Positions 16,251 through 27,442 of a DNA stretch of 64,000 nt are shown piece by piece. Within the stretch, counting starts at the first letter, position 1, and each line of letters begins with the position of its first letter. Under the pieces are notes generated by a model. It saw only the letters and a list, made by a program, of their open reading frames with translations. It ran no database searches and was not told where the DNA came from. Origin of the DNA: Gordonia amarae NBRC 15530. Lineage in GTDB: Bacteria; Actinomycetota; Actinomycetes; Mycobacteriales; Mycobacteriaceae. The stretch is from NCBI RefSeq assembly GCF_000241345.1, contig NZ_BAED01000063.1, forward strand, positions 115,745-179,744, written 5' to 3'. Both the position numbers and the translations under genes were made by a program.

Positions 16251-16963
16251 TGGGCCGGGAACGGCCGAAGACCCTTTCCCTGACGATCGGCGCGCTGTGC
16301 GTGGCCGTGCTGCTACTGGCCATCGGGGCCGTGGCCGGGGCGGCGTGGCAGTCGCGCGACGACGCCGATGTCCCGGCCATGACCGCCGTCGACGTCGGTT
16401 TCGCCCAGGACATGGCTGTGCACCACGATCAGGCGATCCTGCTGTCCTCGACCGTGGCCGGGCGGCCCGGCGTGGGGCAGGAGATCGTCGGGCTCGCCAA
16501 CCGCATCGTCACGGCGCAGACCGCGGAGAACGCCACCCTGCGGGGCTGGCTCACCTGGTTCGGCAAACCGCTCACCTCCTCGGACCCGATGGCCTGGATG
16601 TCGGGATCACACGACGACGACGGCACCGATTCCGGACATGAGCACGGTTCGGGGCGTTCCATCACCACCCCGGCCCCGTCGACGACCGCCGATCCGGGGC
16701 CTGCCATGGCGGGAATGGCCAGCACCGACGACATCTCCCGGCTCGCGAGCCGCACCGGCCGCGACGCCGAGGTGTGGTACCTGCAGCTGATGGTCCGGCA
16801 CCACCGGGGCGGTCTGCTCATGGCGAAGGCCGCGTACAACAGCGACGACGTCACGGACACGGTCAAGCGGACGGCCTACCAGATGATGACCGACCAGGGT
16901 GAGGAGATCTCGTTGATGACGATGCTCCTGACCGCCCGCGGGGCCCAGGCTCTGCCTGATTGA
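16250..16963 (+). CDS. DUF305 (ferritin-like) exported protein
   Basis: A 237-aa protein with an N-terminal membrane anchor or signal segment (LTIGALCVAVLLLAIGAVAGAAW, residues 9-31) and the two DUF305 motifs, AQDMAVHHDQAILLS near 53 and LMVRHHRGGLLMAK near 185. The paired His-rich helices give a four-helix bundle thought to bind metal, often copper, in the periplasm or cell wall. A His/Asp/Ser-rich insert (SGSHDDDGTDSGHEHGSG) separates them. The ATG overlaps the LVIVD gene's stop (TGATG), so the two exported proteins are co-translated and may act together. Confidence 0.87.
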   Translation: MGRERPKTLSLTIGALCVAVLLLAIGAVAGAAWQSRDDADVPAMTAVDVGFAQDMAVHHDQAILLSSTVAGRPGVGQEIVGLANRIVTAQTAENATLRGWLTWFGKPLTSSDPMAWMSGSHDDDGTDSGHEHGSGRSITTPAPSTTADPGPAMAGMASTDDISRLASRTGRDAEVWYLQLMVRHHRGGLLMAKAAYNSDDVTDTVKRTAYQMMTDQGEEISLMTMLLTARGAQALPD

Positions 16964-17009
16964 CGCGGGAGCCTCTGCCTGATTGACGCGGGAGCCTCTG
17001 TCTGATTGA
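16950..17009. repeat. 23-bp tandem repeat at the 3' end of the DUF305 gene
   Basis: The unit CTCTGCCTGATTGACGCGGG plus AGC occurs twice perfectly (16950-16972, 16973-16995) and a third time partially with one change. The first copy contains the last codons and stop of the DUF305 gene, so the repeat duplicated the gene's tail and stop codon. Confidence 0.9.
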
Positions 17010-17166
17010 TGACGCTGTAGGCCGTGCGGACGAATAACACAATCCGGCCACACGGGGCGGGCAAAACACGCCGCCGACTCAGGTGCGGGTAGCCTGTCCC
17101 ACGATCAGCACAATCGGCCGCTCCCACATCAGTACCGGCCGAGGCGAGACGGAGGCCCCCATCACC

Positions 17167-18660
17167 ATGGAGGAACACGCGTCTACGCAGGCGAAGACCA
17201 GCGTGGATACGACCAAGCAGCCCCAGGAACCCGCATCGGCACCGGCGGTACCCCCGGTGCCGCCGGGCCCGGCAGTCGACCCCGACGCCGCCGTGATGGC
17301 CCCCAAACCCAAGCGGGGCGGCCATCTGCACCAGATCGACCTCGTGCGGTTGGTCACATTCGCGGCCGTCATCTTCGATCACGTCATCCTGGGCCTCATG
17401 TCGGCCGGCGCGGTGGCCGCCGGCGGAATCGGCCTCCTGTGCCGGTACACGCGCTACTCGTTCTTCGCGCTCACCGGCTTCGTGCAGACCTATCAGTACC
17501 GCAACCGTGAACTGAAGCCCGTCGAGTACTGGCGGCGCCGCTACAAGCTGATCGGCCTGCCGTTCCTGATGTGGAGCCTGTTCTACTGGGCCTACACCCG
17601 CTACCGGCGCGGCGGGATCAGCAATGTCGTCGACAACTTCACCAGCCTCGACGCGCTCGGCACCGCCCTCAAGAGCATCGCGTACGACCTGATCACCGGC
17701 CACGCGTTCTACCACATGTACTTCATGTCGGTGAGCATGCAGATCTACCTGGTGTTCCCGGCCGTGCTGTGGGTGCTCAAGCGCACCTGGGGCTACCACC
17801 GCTACCTGCTCGCCGTCAGCTTCGCGTTCCACGCCTGGCTGATCTGGCGGATGATGCTGCCGCCGCTGGGGATCTTCGATTCCGGCCCGCTGGGCAAACT
17901 GTGGAGCCACCTCACCATCACCCTGCTGCCGTACCAGTTCTTCATCCTGTCCGGGTGTGTCGCGGCCATGCATTTCGAGGCGTTCCAGGCGTTCATGATC
18001 CGCTGGCGCGCCCAGCTCATCGCCGCCGGTCTGGTGGTCGTGGCCGGGACGCTGTGGTGGTACACCGTCGCCTACCACGGCGGCCGCGGCAACGTCGGCA
18101 ACGGCCCCGACTTCGACCGCATGTTCCGCGCCACCAATGTGTTCTCCATCTACAACGTCGGCGCGTTCATCGCGATCATCGTCGTCCTCTACTGCCTGGG
18201 CACGCTCTGGCAGCAGCGCCGGTCCCAGGGTTCGCTCGCCGACAAGTTCATGGCGAAGGCCGCCGACCGGTCGTACGGCATCTACCTGGCGCACGCGCTC
18301 GCGCTCGCCGAACTGATGCGCTTCCTGCGCGAGCATCCGGGCGGCCCGTTCTGGCCCAAGGTCCTGGCCACCTACCTGGTGACATGCCTGCTCACGGTGT
18401 TCGTGGTGGAGACCCTGCGCCGCAGCCCGATCAGCCTCGTCACCACCGGCCGCAACATGATCTCGTGGAAGGAACAGAACGAGGTGACGATGGCCGCGTG
18501 CGCCTTGGGCGCGGTCGTCCTGGGCATCGTCCTGCGCTACGGCTTCGACATGCTCGTCGGCCAGTTGATCACCGGCACCGGCCTGCTGCTGGCGATCTCC
18601 GCGGCGGTCGTCACCTACCAGCGCCGCCGGGCGGCCATCGAAGAGGGCGCCACCGTCTGA
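17167..18660 (+). CDS. Membrane acyltransferase, acyltransferase-3 family
   Basis: A 497-aa polytopic protein with about ten to eleven hydrophobic helices. It opens with a ~55-residue proline/alanine-rich cytoplasmic tail, then HLHQIDLVRLVTFAAVIFDHV, the conserved His/Arg region of acyltransferase-3 proteins. Other landmarks are RRRYKLIGLPFLMWSLFYW, HAFYHMYFMSVSMQIY and DRSYGIYLAHALAL. Members O-acylate sugars or lipids of the cell envelope, such as glycolipids and arabinogalactan. The ATG follows GGAGG at about 10 nt. No lipid or sugar enzyme is adjacent, so the acceptor is unknown. Confidence 0.85.
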   Translation: MEEHASTQAKTSVDTTKQPQEPASAPAVPPVPPGPAVDPDAAVMAPKPKRGGHLHQIDLVRLVTFAAVIFDHVILGLMSAGAVAAGGIGLLCRYTRYSFFALTGFVQTYQYRNRELKPVEYWRRRYKLIGLPFLMWSLFYWAYTRYRRGGISNVVDNFTSLDALGTALKSIAYDLITGHAFYHMYFMSVSMQIYLVFPAVLWVLKRTWGYHRYLLAVSFAFHAWLIWRMMLPPLGIFDSGPLGKLWSHLTITLLPYQFFILSGCVAAMHFEAFQAFMIRWRAQLIAAGLVVVAGTLWWYTVAYHGGRGNVGNGPDFDRMFRATNVFSIYNVGAFIAIIVVLYCLGTLWQQRRSQGSLADKFMAKAADRSYGIYLAHALALAELMRFLREHPGGPFWPKVLATYLVTCLLTVFVVETLRRSPISLVTTGRNMISWKEQNEVTMAACALGAVVLGIVLRYGFDMLVGQLITGTGLLLAISAAVVTYQRRRAAIEEGATV

Positions 18661-18677
18661 GCACCCACAGAAGGCAC

Positions 18678-18715
18678 GATGCGGGGCAGGTCTCATCCGA
18701 GACCTGCCCCGCATC
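18678..18715. terminator. Strong hairpin terminator after the acyltransferase
   Basis: A perfect 17-bp stem (GATGCGGGGCAGGTCTC and its complement) with an ATCC tetraloop, between convergent genes and therefore able to serve both. Confidence 0.85.
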
Positions 18716-18753
18716 GTTGTGGGCCCATCAGGCCCGGCGTATGAACAGAGCTA

Positions 18754-19698
18754 CTAGGCGCCGCTCCGGGTGTTGGCGTGCTGTGCCCGGCTGGGCCGCA
18801 GGGCATCGACGACCAGTTCGGCGACGCCCTTCTTGCCGGCCTCCGACGGGTGATACGGCACGGGCGGGGAGAAACCGGTCAGCCACGGCGTCGCCGAGCA
18901 CACGGTGTGCTGCGCTCCGGCCCGCGATGCCTCAACCAGGGTGACGCCGGTGGTCTGCGCGGCACGCGCGGTGGCGTCGGCCAGCCCGTTGAAGATACGG
19001 ACGGTCTGCGCCACCTGGTCGGGCAGCAGCGGCAACCGCGCACAGGTCGGCTTGCCCGGCTCGACGACCGGCGGGTAGTCCACGAGCAGGATCTTGGCGT
19101 TGGGTGCCCGCAACCGGACCGCCTCGATCACGGCCACCATCGACCGCTCCACCTCAAGGTAGGCCGACCGCTGCGGTTCGGGGAACGGATCCTTGCCGAG
19201 CCGGCAGCTGCGGATCGGCGTCTTCTTGAGGAACTCCGGCAGCACGTTGCCGCAGCCGCTGAGGATGAGTCTGCTCACGTAACCGAGGTCGTTGCCGCCA
19301 GTGGTGATGGTGATCACGTCGGCGTCGGCGGGAACCTCATCGATCTGTGGCCTGCCGCCGAACGCCCGCTGCGGTACATCGAGGATGTTGCGCGTGGTGG
19401 CACCCGAGCAGGTGGCGTCGATGAGTTTCATACCGAGCGTCTCGGCAACCTGGTTGGGGTAGTTGTTCTTGGTCCGCAGACACGGCCCGATCACCAGGCT
19501 GCGGGCTCCCGGGCCGGCCGCGTACGAACTGCCCAGCGCCACGTACAAGCGCGGGGACTCCTGCGAGTTCGACACCGCCTTGACCTCGGGCGTGCTGTTC
19601 TCCGCGATCACCACTCCGGTCGTGACGACTGCCGCGGTCGCAAGAGCCGTCGCGGCCACCAGGGTGGCCCGGATCTGGTTACGGAAAGGACGCAGCAC
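18754..19698 (-). CDS. Secreted SGNH/GDSL-family hydrolase (lipase-like)
   Basis: About 314 aa with a signal peptide (IRATLVAATALATAAVVTTGVV). The SGNH blocks are clear: YVALGSSYAAGPG (block I Ser), GATTRN (Gly block), TTGGNDLGYV (Asn block III) and PYHPSEAGKKG (block V, with His). It resembles the actinobacterial secreted esterases/lipases (Rv0518-like), with Cys residues placed for disulfides. I prefer the GTG just before LRPFRNQ; a TTG ten codons upstream is the alternative, and neither has a good ribosome site. Extracellular ester hydrolysis is expected; the substrate is unknown. Confidence 0.85.
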   Translation of the reverse strand: MLRPFRNQIRATLVAATALATAAVVTTGVVIAENSTPEVKAVSNSQESPRLYVALGSSYAAGPGARSLVIGPCLRTKNNYPNQVAETLGMKLIDATCSGATTRNILDVPQRAFGGRPQIDEVPADADVITITTGGNDLGYVSRLILSGCGNVLPEFLKKTPIRSCRLGKDPFPEPQRSAYLEVERSMVAVIEAVRLRAPNAKILLVDYPPVVEPGKPTCARLPLLPDQVAQTVRIFNGLADATARAAQTTGVTLVEASRAGAQHTVCSATPWLTGFSPPVPYHPSEAGKKGVAELVVDALRPSRAQHANTRSGA

Positions 19699-19755
19699 TG
19701 TAAGAGTTTCACATAGCTGAGCTCTCAAAGCGGTGAGCGACCCCCTTCCAAAACG

Positions 19756-19785
19756 GTGACGCCACCGTTGTCACGGTGGCGTCAC
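19756..19785. terminator. Hairpin terminator downstream of clpC
   Basis: A 12-bp perfect stem (GTGACGCCACCG with its complement) and a 6-nt loop. On the minus strand it lies between the clpC stop and the SGNH hydrolase gene and is followed by a CGTTTT run. Confidence 0.8.
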
Positions 19786-19817
19786 TTGCGTTGCGATCTA
19801 TTATGCAGGATCCGCGA

Positions 19818-22355
<2,538 letters not shown>

Positions 22356-22455
22356 TGTTCTCCCTCACGTATCTTTTCACCCGCCGCCACAGCCGCCCCG
22401 ATATTTCCGGGACCGGTGCGGGCGACGGTTTCGTCACCGGTGCGACCAGTCTGCT

Positions 22456-22520
22456 GACCACTGTAGTGGTCGACACCCGGCCACCTGCAGTTAATGCAGC
22501 TTGCGCTCATGCCTCCGCAA
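22456..22520. promoter_or_regulatory. Cluster of three dyads upstream of clpC
   Basis: GACCACT-GT-AGTGGTC (22456-22471), CTGCA-N5-TGCAG (22485-22499) and TTGCG-N10-CGCAA (22501-22520) lie 100-165 bp before the clpC start. ClgR and HspR/CtsR-type regulators control clp genes in actinobacteria. None of these exactly matches a consensus I can vouch for, so the regulator is open. Confidence 0.45.
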
Positions 22521-22726
22521 AGCCGTGACAGCGGCCTGACCTGCATAACTACCACCGATTCGGGGATGTTCCGGGTCGAGTACGCCGAGAGCGAAACAGC
22601 ACCGGAGGCCGTGTAGTCACACCATGTCCGGGTTCGCACCGCGGACGCACCCCAGGGGGCCGCTATATCGGATGAAATTTTCGGTAGTAAATATGGCCAC
22701 CCCCGGGTCCACACCCCTGGCCCGAG

Positions 22727-22746
22727 TGTCACCCCATTGGGTGACA
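22727..22746 (+). promoter_or_regulatory. 8-bp dyad TGTCACCC-N4-GGGTGACA
   Basis: A perfect inverted repeat with a 4-nt spacer, immediately left of the CRP-like site in the promoter region of the lytic transglycosylase. It has the size and symmetry of a dimeric regulator site; the regulator is unknown. Confidence 0.5.
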
Positions 22747-22749
22747 TGG

Positions 22750-22765
22750 TGTGACCACAATCACA
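22750..22765 (+). promoter_or_regulatory. CRP/GlxR-type binding site
   Basis: A perfect TGTGA-N6-TCACA, about 140 bp before the transglycosylase start. CRP-family regulators of Mycobacteriales (Rv3676, GlxR) recognise this sequence and in M. tuberculosis control another cell-wall hydrolase gene, rpfA. Confidence 0.65.
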
Positions 22766-22907
22766 TACCCCAGGGTGTAACTCGGCTACCTGCGACAACG
22801 GCTCGTCATCTTTCCGTTATCGGCCCGTGATGTAACGCCGGGATAACGCCCTGAGTACGGATTCATGTAGCGTCTCCCCGAAACGTCCAACCGGGAAGGC
22901 GACTGAA

Positions 22908-23765
22908 GTGGGCAAACACTGCAAGCCGAGCAACACCTCGAAGTGGATGGCGACTGCCATGGTGCCGGTGGCCGGCGGCCTGGTGGCCACCGCCGCGGGT
23001 GCCGACGCCCACACTGTGGGCATCAAGTTCCTGGTCGACAAGACCACCGGCCCCGAGGCATCGAACGACGGCACGCCCGCGCAGACTCCCGGCAAGCACC
23101 GCACCCCCGACCGGACCATCGGAACGCAGGCCAAGGCCGCCCCGAACGCCGGCGTCGAGGGCGTCGCCAACATCACGCCCGCCCCGCGGCTGTCGAACCC
23201 CGCCTTCCCGCCGCCGGTTCAGGCCGCCGCGGCGGTGTCGACGCCGTCGGCCGTCGCCACCGGCGAGATCCCCGTCATCAACTACAAGGCGTACAAGAAC
23301 GCGGCCGACACGATGGCCCGCACCACGCCCGGCTGCGGTATCCCGTGGACCATCATCGGGGGCATCGGCCGCGTCGAGTCCCATCACGCCAACATGGGCG
23401 ACGCGAACGCCGACGGCACCCTCAAGACCCCGATCTACGGACCGACGCTCGATGGTTCGCTCGGCGGCAACGAGGTCATCTACGACACCGACGGCGGCGC
23501 CCTCGACGGCGACTCCACTTACGACCGCGCCGTCGGCCCGATGCAGTTCCTGCCGTCGACGTGGAAGATGTTCGCCACCGACGGCAACGGCGACGGCAAG
23601 GCCGACCCGCAGAACCTGTACGACGCGGCGCTCACCACCGCCAAGTACCTGTGCTCCGAGGGCGTCAACATGCGCACCGACGACGGCCAGACCCGGGCCA
23701 TCCTGCGCTACAACCAGTCCTACGAGTACGTCTCCGACGTCCGGGGCTACGCCCGCAACTACTGA
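22908..23765 (+). CDS. Secreted lytic transglycosylase, MltB-like (SLT_2)
   Basis: A 285-aa exported peptidoglycan hydrolase. The N-terminus (ATAMVPVAGGLVATAAGADA) is a signal or anchor, followed by a ~90-residue Pro/Ala linker. The catalytic domain starts near residue 140: IPWTIIGGIGRVESHH with the presumed catalytic Glu, then DGGALDGDSTYDRAVGPMQF and LPSTWKMFATDGNGDGKADPQN, typical of actinobacterial MltB-like transglycosylases, and LRYNQSYEYVSDV at the end. It cleaves glycan strands with anhydro-muramyl formation. The GTG start has GGAAGG upstream. It is not an Rpf protein, despite the CRP-type site. Confidence 0.87.
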   Translation: MGKHCKPSNTSKWMATAMVPVAGGLVATAAGADAHTVGIKFLVDKTTGPEASNDGTPAQTPGKHRTPDRTIGTQAKAAPNAGVEGVANITPAPRLSNPAFPPPVQAAAAVSTPSAVATGEIPVINYKAYKNAADTMARTTPGCGIPWTIIGGIGRVESHHANMGDANADGTLKTPIYGPTLDGSLGGNEVIYDTDGGALDGDSTYDRAVGPMQFLPSTWKMFATDGNGDGKADPQNLYDAALTTAKYLCSEGVNMRTDDGQTRAILRYNQSYEYVSDVRGYARNY

Positions 23766-23786
23766 CGGGGATCCGGGCAGCCACGG

Positions 23787-23818
23787 GTCCGGATCGGAGG
23801 TGGTCCGGATCGGAGGTG
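23787..23818. repeat. 16-bp tandem direct repeat
   Basis: GTCCGGATCGGAGGTG occurs twice head to tail between two convergent genes. No function is apparent; probably replication slippage. Confidence 0.8.
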
Positions 23819-23858
23819 GCTCCGTCATGGCGGTCGCCTCACCGGACGCCCCGGAGGA

Positions 23859-25172
23859 CTATCCGGCGTTCGACAGGTAGAAGGCTTGTAGCGCAGCCGA
23901 ATACATGGGGACATCGTGTGTGCCCATCAGTTCGCGGGAGCTGTGCATCGCCAGCTGCGGGGCGCCGACGTCGACGGTGCGCAGGCCCGTGCGGGTTGCG
24001 GTGATCGGGCCGATGGTGGAACCGCACGGCAGGTCGGCGCGATGCGTGTAGCGCTGCAGCGGCACCCCGGCGTCGGCGCAGGCCACCGCGAACACGGCCT
24101 CCCCCAGCGAATCCGAGGCGTAGCGCAGGTTCTGGTTCACCTTGAGCACCGGGCCGCCGTTGATCGTGATGCGGTGGTTGGGTTCGTGGCGGTCGGGATA
24201 GTTGGGGTGCGTGGCGTGCGCCATGTCGCCCGAGACGCAGAAACTCGCCGCCATCGCCTGCAGGTAGTCGGCGCGGGAACCGCGCTCGGCCAACACGATG
24301 CGCTCGCAGATCGTCGCCAGGAAGTCGGAGGCGGCGCCACGTTCGGAGCCGCTGCCCACCTCCTCGTGGTCGAAGAGGGCGAGCATCCGGGCGGGCCGAT
24401 GACCGACCGGTTCGGATTCGTGTGCGCGTGCGGACGCCTTCTCCCCGGCGTCGAGCAGTGCGCGCAGACCCGCGTAACAGGTGCCCTGATTGTCCAGGCG
24501 CGGCGCACTCAGCAGATCCCGCTGGGCGCCGATGATCCGTGACGGGGTGACGTCGTGTGTCATCAGATCCCAGCCGAGCAGCGCATCCGGCTCGATGCCG
24601 GCCCGCCGCGCCACCCACGCCAGGACATCGGGTTCGGCGTCGGCGGTGTGCCAGAGGGCGTTGACGTGGCGCTGGGGATCCGGCGACACACCTTTACGGT
24701 CCTCGGACAGATGGATCGCGAGCTGCGGCACCCTCAGCACCGGCTCATCGACAAGGATCAGTCGGTGCTCCACGCCCTGAGCGGTCCGGTACGCCAGCCG
24801 CCCCGACAACCCGAGGTCGCGGTCGAGCCACGAGTTGAGCCAGGCACCGCCGTACGGTTCGAGCGCCACCACGCCCACCCCGGCGTCGTTACGGTCGGGG
24901 TGCTGTTTGAGCCGCAGGTTGGGTGAATCGGTGTGCCCGCCGACGATCCGGAAACCGGCACCCGTGTCGGCGCCGCCGGACCAGGCGATGATCGACCCGC
25001 CGCGAATCACATAGTGCCGGCCCGCCGCCGACGGCCAGCTCTGTTCCTCGTGCAGCCGGGTGTACCCCGCCTCGTCGAGGATCGCAGCGACACTCGCGCA
25101 CACGTGGAACGGTGACGGCGAGGCGTCGATGAACTCGCCGAGTCCCTCGGCCGACGCGCTGGTGGCGATCAT
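23859..25172 (-). CDS. M18-family aspartyl aminopeptidase
   Basis: A 437-aa cytoplasmic dinuclear-zinc aminopeptidase. Metal and catalytic motifs are all present: [12 protein letters not shown] near residue 77, [11 protein letters not shown] near 228, LFDHEEVGS near 265, [12 protein letters not shown] near 310 and [13 protein letters not shown] near the end. It removes acidic or neutral N-terminal residues from peptides. It corresponds to Rv0800 (pepC) of M. tuberculosis. The gene starts 7 nt after the purQ stop, so it is probably the third gene of a purS-purQ operon. Confidence 0.92.
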   Translation of the reverse strand: MIATSASAEGLGEFIDASPSPFHVCASVAAILDEAGYTRLHEEQSWPSAAGRHYVIRGGSIIAWSGGADTGAGFRIVGGHTDSPNLRLKQHPDRNDAGVGVVALEPYGGAWLNSWLDRDLGLSGRLAYRTAQGVEHRLILVDEPVLRVPQLAIHLSEDRKGVSPDPQRHVNALWHTADAEPDVLAWVARRAGIEPDALLGWDLMTHDVTPSRIIGAQRDLLSAPRLDNQGTCYAGLRALLDAGEKASARAHESEPVGHRPARMLALFDHEEVGSGSERGAASDFLATICERIVLAERGSRADYLQAMAASFCVSGDMAHATHPNYPDRHEPNHRITINGGPVLKVNQNLRYASDSLGEAVFAVACADAGVPLQRYTHRADLPCGSTIGPITATRTGLRTVDVGAPQLAMHSSRELMGTHDVPMYSAALQAFYLSNAG

Positions 25173-25179
25173 TGCCGGT

Positions 25180-25860
<681 letters not shown>

Positions 25861-25864
25861 CGGC

Positions 25865-26101
25865 TCAGCTCACCCGCGAGACAATGAAGTTTTCGATGAC
25901 CATGTTGGTCAGCAGTTCCTCGGCGATCCGCTCCAGTGTGGCGTCGTCGACCGAGTCGTCGACCTCCAGCTCGAATCGCTTACCCTGCCGCACGTCCGCG
26001 ACACCGGCGAAGCCGAGACGGCCGAGCGCCCCGACGATCGCCTGGCCCTGCGGGTCGAGAATCTCGGCCTTGGGCATCACATCGACCACCACTCGCGCCA
26101 T
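25865..26101 (-). CDS. purS: FGAM synthase subunit PurS
   Basis: A 78-aa small subunit that bridges PurQ and PurL. Family pattern: [38 protein letters not shown], and [14 protein letters not shown] near the C-terminus. First gene of the purS-purQ-aminopeptidase operon; the gene before it on the strand is 171 bp away. Confidence 0.95.
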   Translation of the reverse strand: MARVVVDVMPKAEILDPQGQAIVGALGRLGFAGVADVRQGKRFELEVDDSVDDATLERIAEELLTNMVIENFIVSRVS

Positions 26102-26272
26102 CGTCCGTACGCTCCTCGTCTCTTACGGAATGGGTCCCTTACGGATTGGAGCGAGCACTTCCCGTCGCCGCGCTCACCCGGCGCTTACCTTACCGGGTGC
26201 CGCAGGTTGGGGCGTTACGCGGCGGATCGGGGCTTGGTGGCGCACCGGATCCGCCGCGCATCGCACACGTGC

Positions 26273-26758
26273 TCAAGCGAGGGCGGCCTCGATGGCCTCG
26301 ATCACCTCGGGGGCGTCGGGTTCGGTGCGCGGCCGGAACCGGCCCACCACTCCGCCGTCGGCCCCGACAAGGAACTTCTCGAAGTTCCACTGGATGTCGC
26401 CCGCCTCACCCGACGCGTCCGGGGTCTGGGTGAGCTCGGCGTACAGCGGATGCCGGTCGTCGCCGTTGACGTCGGCCTTCTCCAGCAACGGGAAGGTGAC
26501 GCCGTAGTTGGTGGAGCAGAAGGTGGCGATCTCCTCGGCCGAGCCCGGTTCCTGTCCGGCGAACTGGTTGCACGGCACACCCACGACGGTGAGGCCGCGA
26601 TCTCCGTAGGTCTCGGCGAGCTTCTCCAGCGCGGTGTACTGCGGGGTGAGTCCGCATTTGCTGGCGACGTTCACCACCAGCAGCGGGCCGGTGAAGGCGC
26701 TCAGGTCGAGGTCGGAGCCGTCGAGGGCGTGTACGGGGATCTCTTTGATGTTGGCCAT
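26273..26758 (-). CDS. Glutathione peroxidase-family thiol peroxidase
   Basis: A 161-aa thioredoxin-fold peroxidase. The peroxidatic Cys lies in VNVASKCGLTPQYTALE near residue 35, the conserved Gln/Cys segment is GVPCNQFAGQEPG near 70, and the Trp motif is WNFEKFLV near 125. Actinobacteria of this order lack glutathione, so such enzymes usually reduce lipid or hydrogen peroxides with thioredoxin. It is monocistronic, upstream of and in the same direction as purS. Confidence 0.92.
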   Translation of the reverse strand: MANIKEIPVHALDGSDLDLSAFTGPLLVVNVASKCGLTPQYTALEKLAETYGDRGLTVVGVPCNQFAGQEPGSAEEIATFCSTNYGVTFPLLEKADVNGDDRHPLYAELTQTPDASGEAGDIQWNFEKFLVGADGGVVGRFRPRTEPDAPEVIEAIEAALA

Positions 26759-26838
26759 GTCACCAGAGCGTAGTCACGGACCGGCCCCGTTGCGTGGTTG
26801 CGCTCACACCGATCGCGCGCGGGTGCCCAACATCACCG

Positions 26839-26883
26839 ATAGTTGCGTGGGAGAAATAGTTGCGCAGGAGTTACTATTCTTGA
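26839..26883 (+). promoter_or_regulatory. Operator and leaderless promoter of the MarR gene
   Basis: ATAGTTGCG is repeated at 26839 and 26856, and AATAGT-N12-ACTATT (26855-26878) forms an inverted repeat covering the -10 box TACTAT (26872-26877). The -10 box ends 6 nt before the GTG, so the mRNA is probably leaderless. The MarR product likely binds here. Confidence 0.6.
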
Positions 26884-27408
26884 GTGTCTTCACCAGCCCA
26901 CATCGCCACGGACCCCGGTCCCGTGCCGGCGTCTCCGGCCCCGGAGCAGGCGACGTGTGCGGTGCTCACCGAGTTCCTGCACAGGTTCCTGTCCGCCGCC
27001 AAGACCAACGCGACGGATTTCCTGGCAGATTCAGAACTGACGCTCTCGCAGCTGAAGGTGCTGTTCACCCTCGGCCATCACGACGGACCGATGTCCGTCA
27101 ACGAGATCGCCGAACGGATCCACCTGTCCCTGGCCGCCACCGGACGCACCGTCGACAAGCTCGTCGGCGCCACCCTGGTCGACCGCCGCGAGGACCAGGC
27201 AGACCGGCGGGTCAAACGGATCTCGCTGACCAGTGCGGGTCAGCGGTTCATCGACTCCGAGCGAGCCGTCAAGGACGACACCGTCGCACGTTTTGTGAGC
27301 ACCCTGCCCGCGGACGTCGGCGAACAACTACGGGCCGCGCTGGACCTCGTCGTCCACGCCGACACCGACTACTTCGCCGAGTGCACCCGCGGACCGCGCA
27401 CCGCCTGA
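26884..27408 (+). CDS. MarR-family transcriptional regulator
   Basis: A 174-aa winged-helix repressor. The recognition part is ELTLSQLKVLFTLGHHDGPMSVNEIAERIHLSLAATGRTVDKLVG (residues ~55-100), followed by the wing VDRREDQADRRVKRISLT. N- and C-terminal helices form the dimer. It lies 34 nt before an MFS exporter gene in the same direction and most likely represses itself and the exporter(s) until a toxic ligand binds. Confidence 0.9.
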   Translation: MSSPAHIATDPGPVPASPAPEQATCAVLTEFLHRFLSAAKTNATDFLADSELTLSQLKVLFTLGHHDGPMSVNEIAERIHLSLAATGRTVDKLVGATLVDRREDQADRRVKRISLTSAGQRFIDSERAVKDDTVARFVSTLPADVGEQLRAALDLVVHADTDYFAECTRGPRTA

Positions 27409-27442
27409 CCTACCTCACCCCGTAATGAACAGGAATACCCCC

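Larger units (their letters stand above)
22356..22907. other. Large regulatory region clpC / lytic transglycosylase
   Basis: About 550 bp between divergent genes with no gene. It holds several dyads, listed separately, on the clpC side and on the transglycosylase side. The short frames inside lack ribosome sites. Near 22650-22700 there is an AT-rich stretch unusual for this genome (AAATTTTC, TAAATATGG). Confidence 0.6.

Noticed and set aside
16876..18714. 612-codon frame opposite the acyltransferase gene
   Set aside because: Shadow of codon bias; the product is full of Gln/Glu/His/Arg with no domain, and the plus strand encodes a clear polytopic membrane protein.
22766..22907. c-di-AMP (ydaO) riboswitch before the cell-wall hydrolase
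   Set aside because: Such riboswitches precede rpf genes in actinobacteria, but the leader is too short and I cannot find the conserved core; the gene is MltB-like, not rpf.
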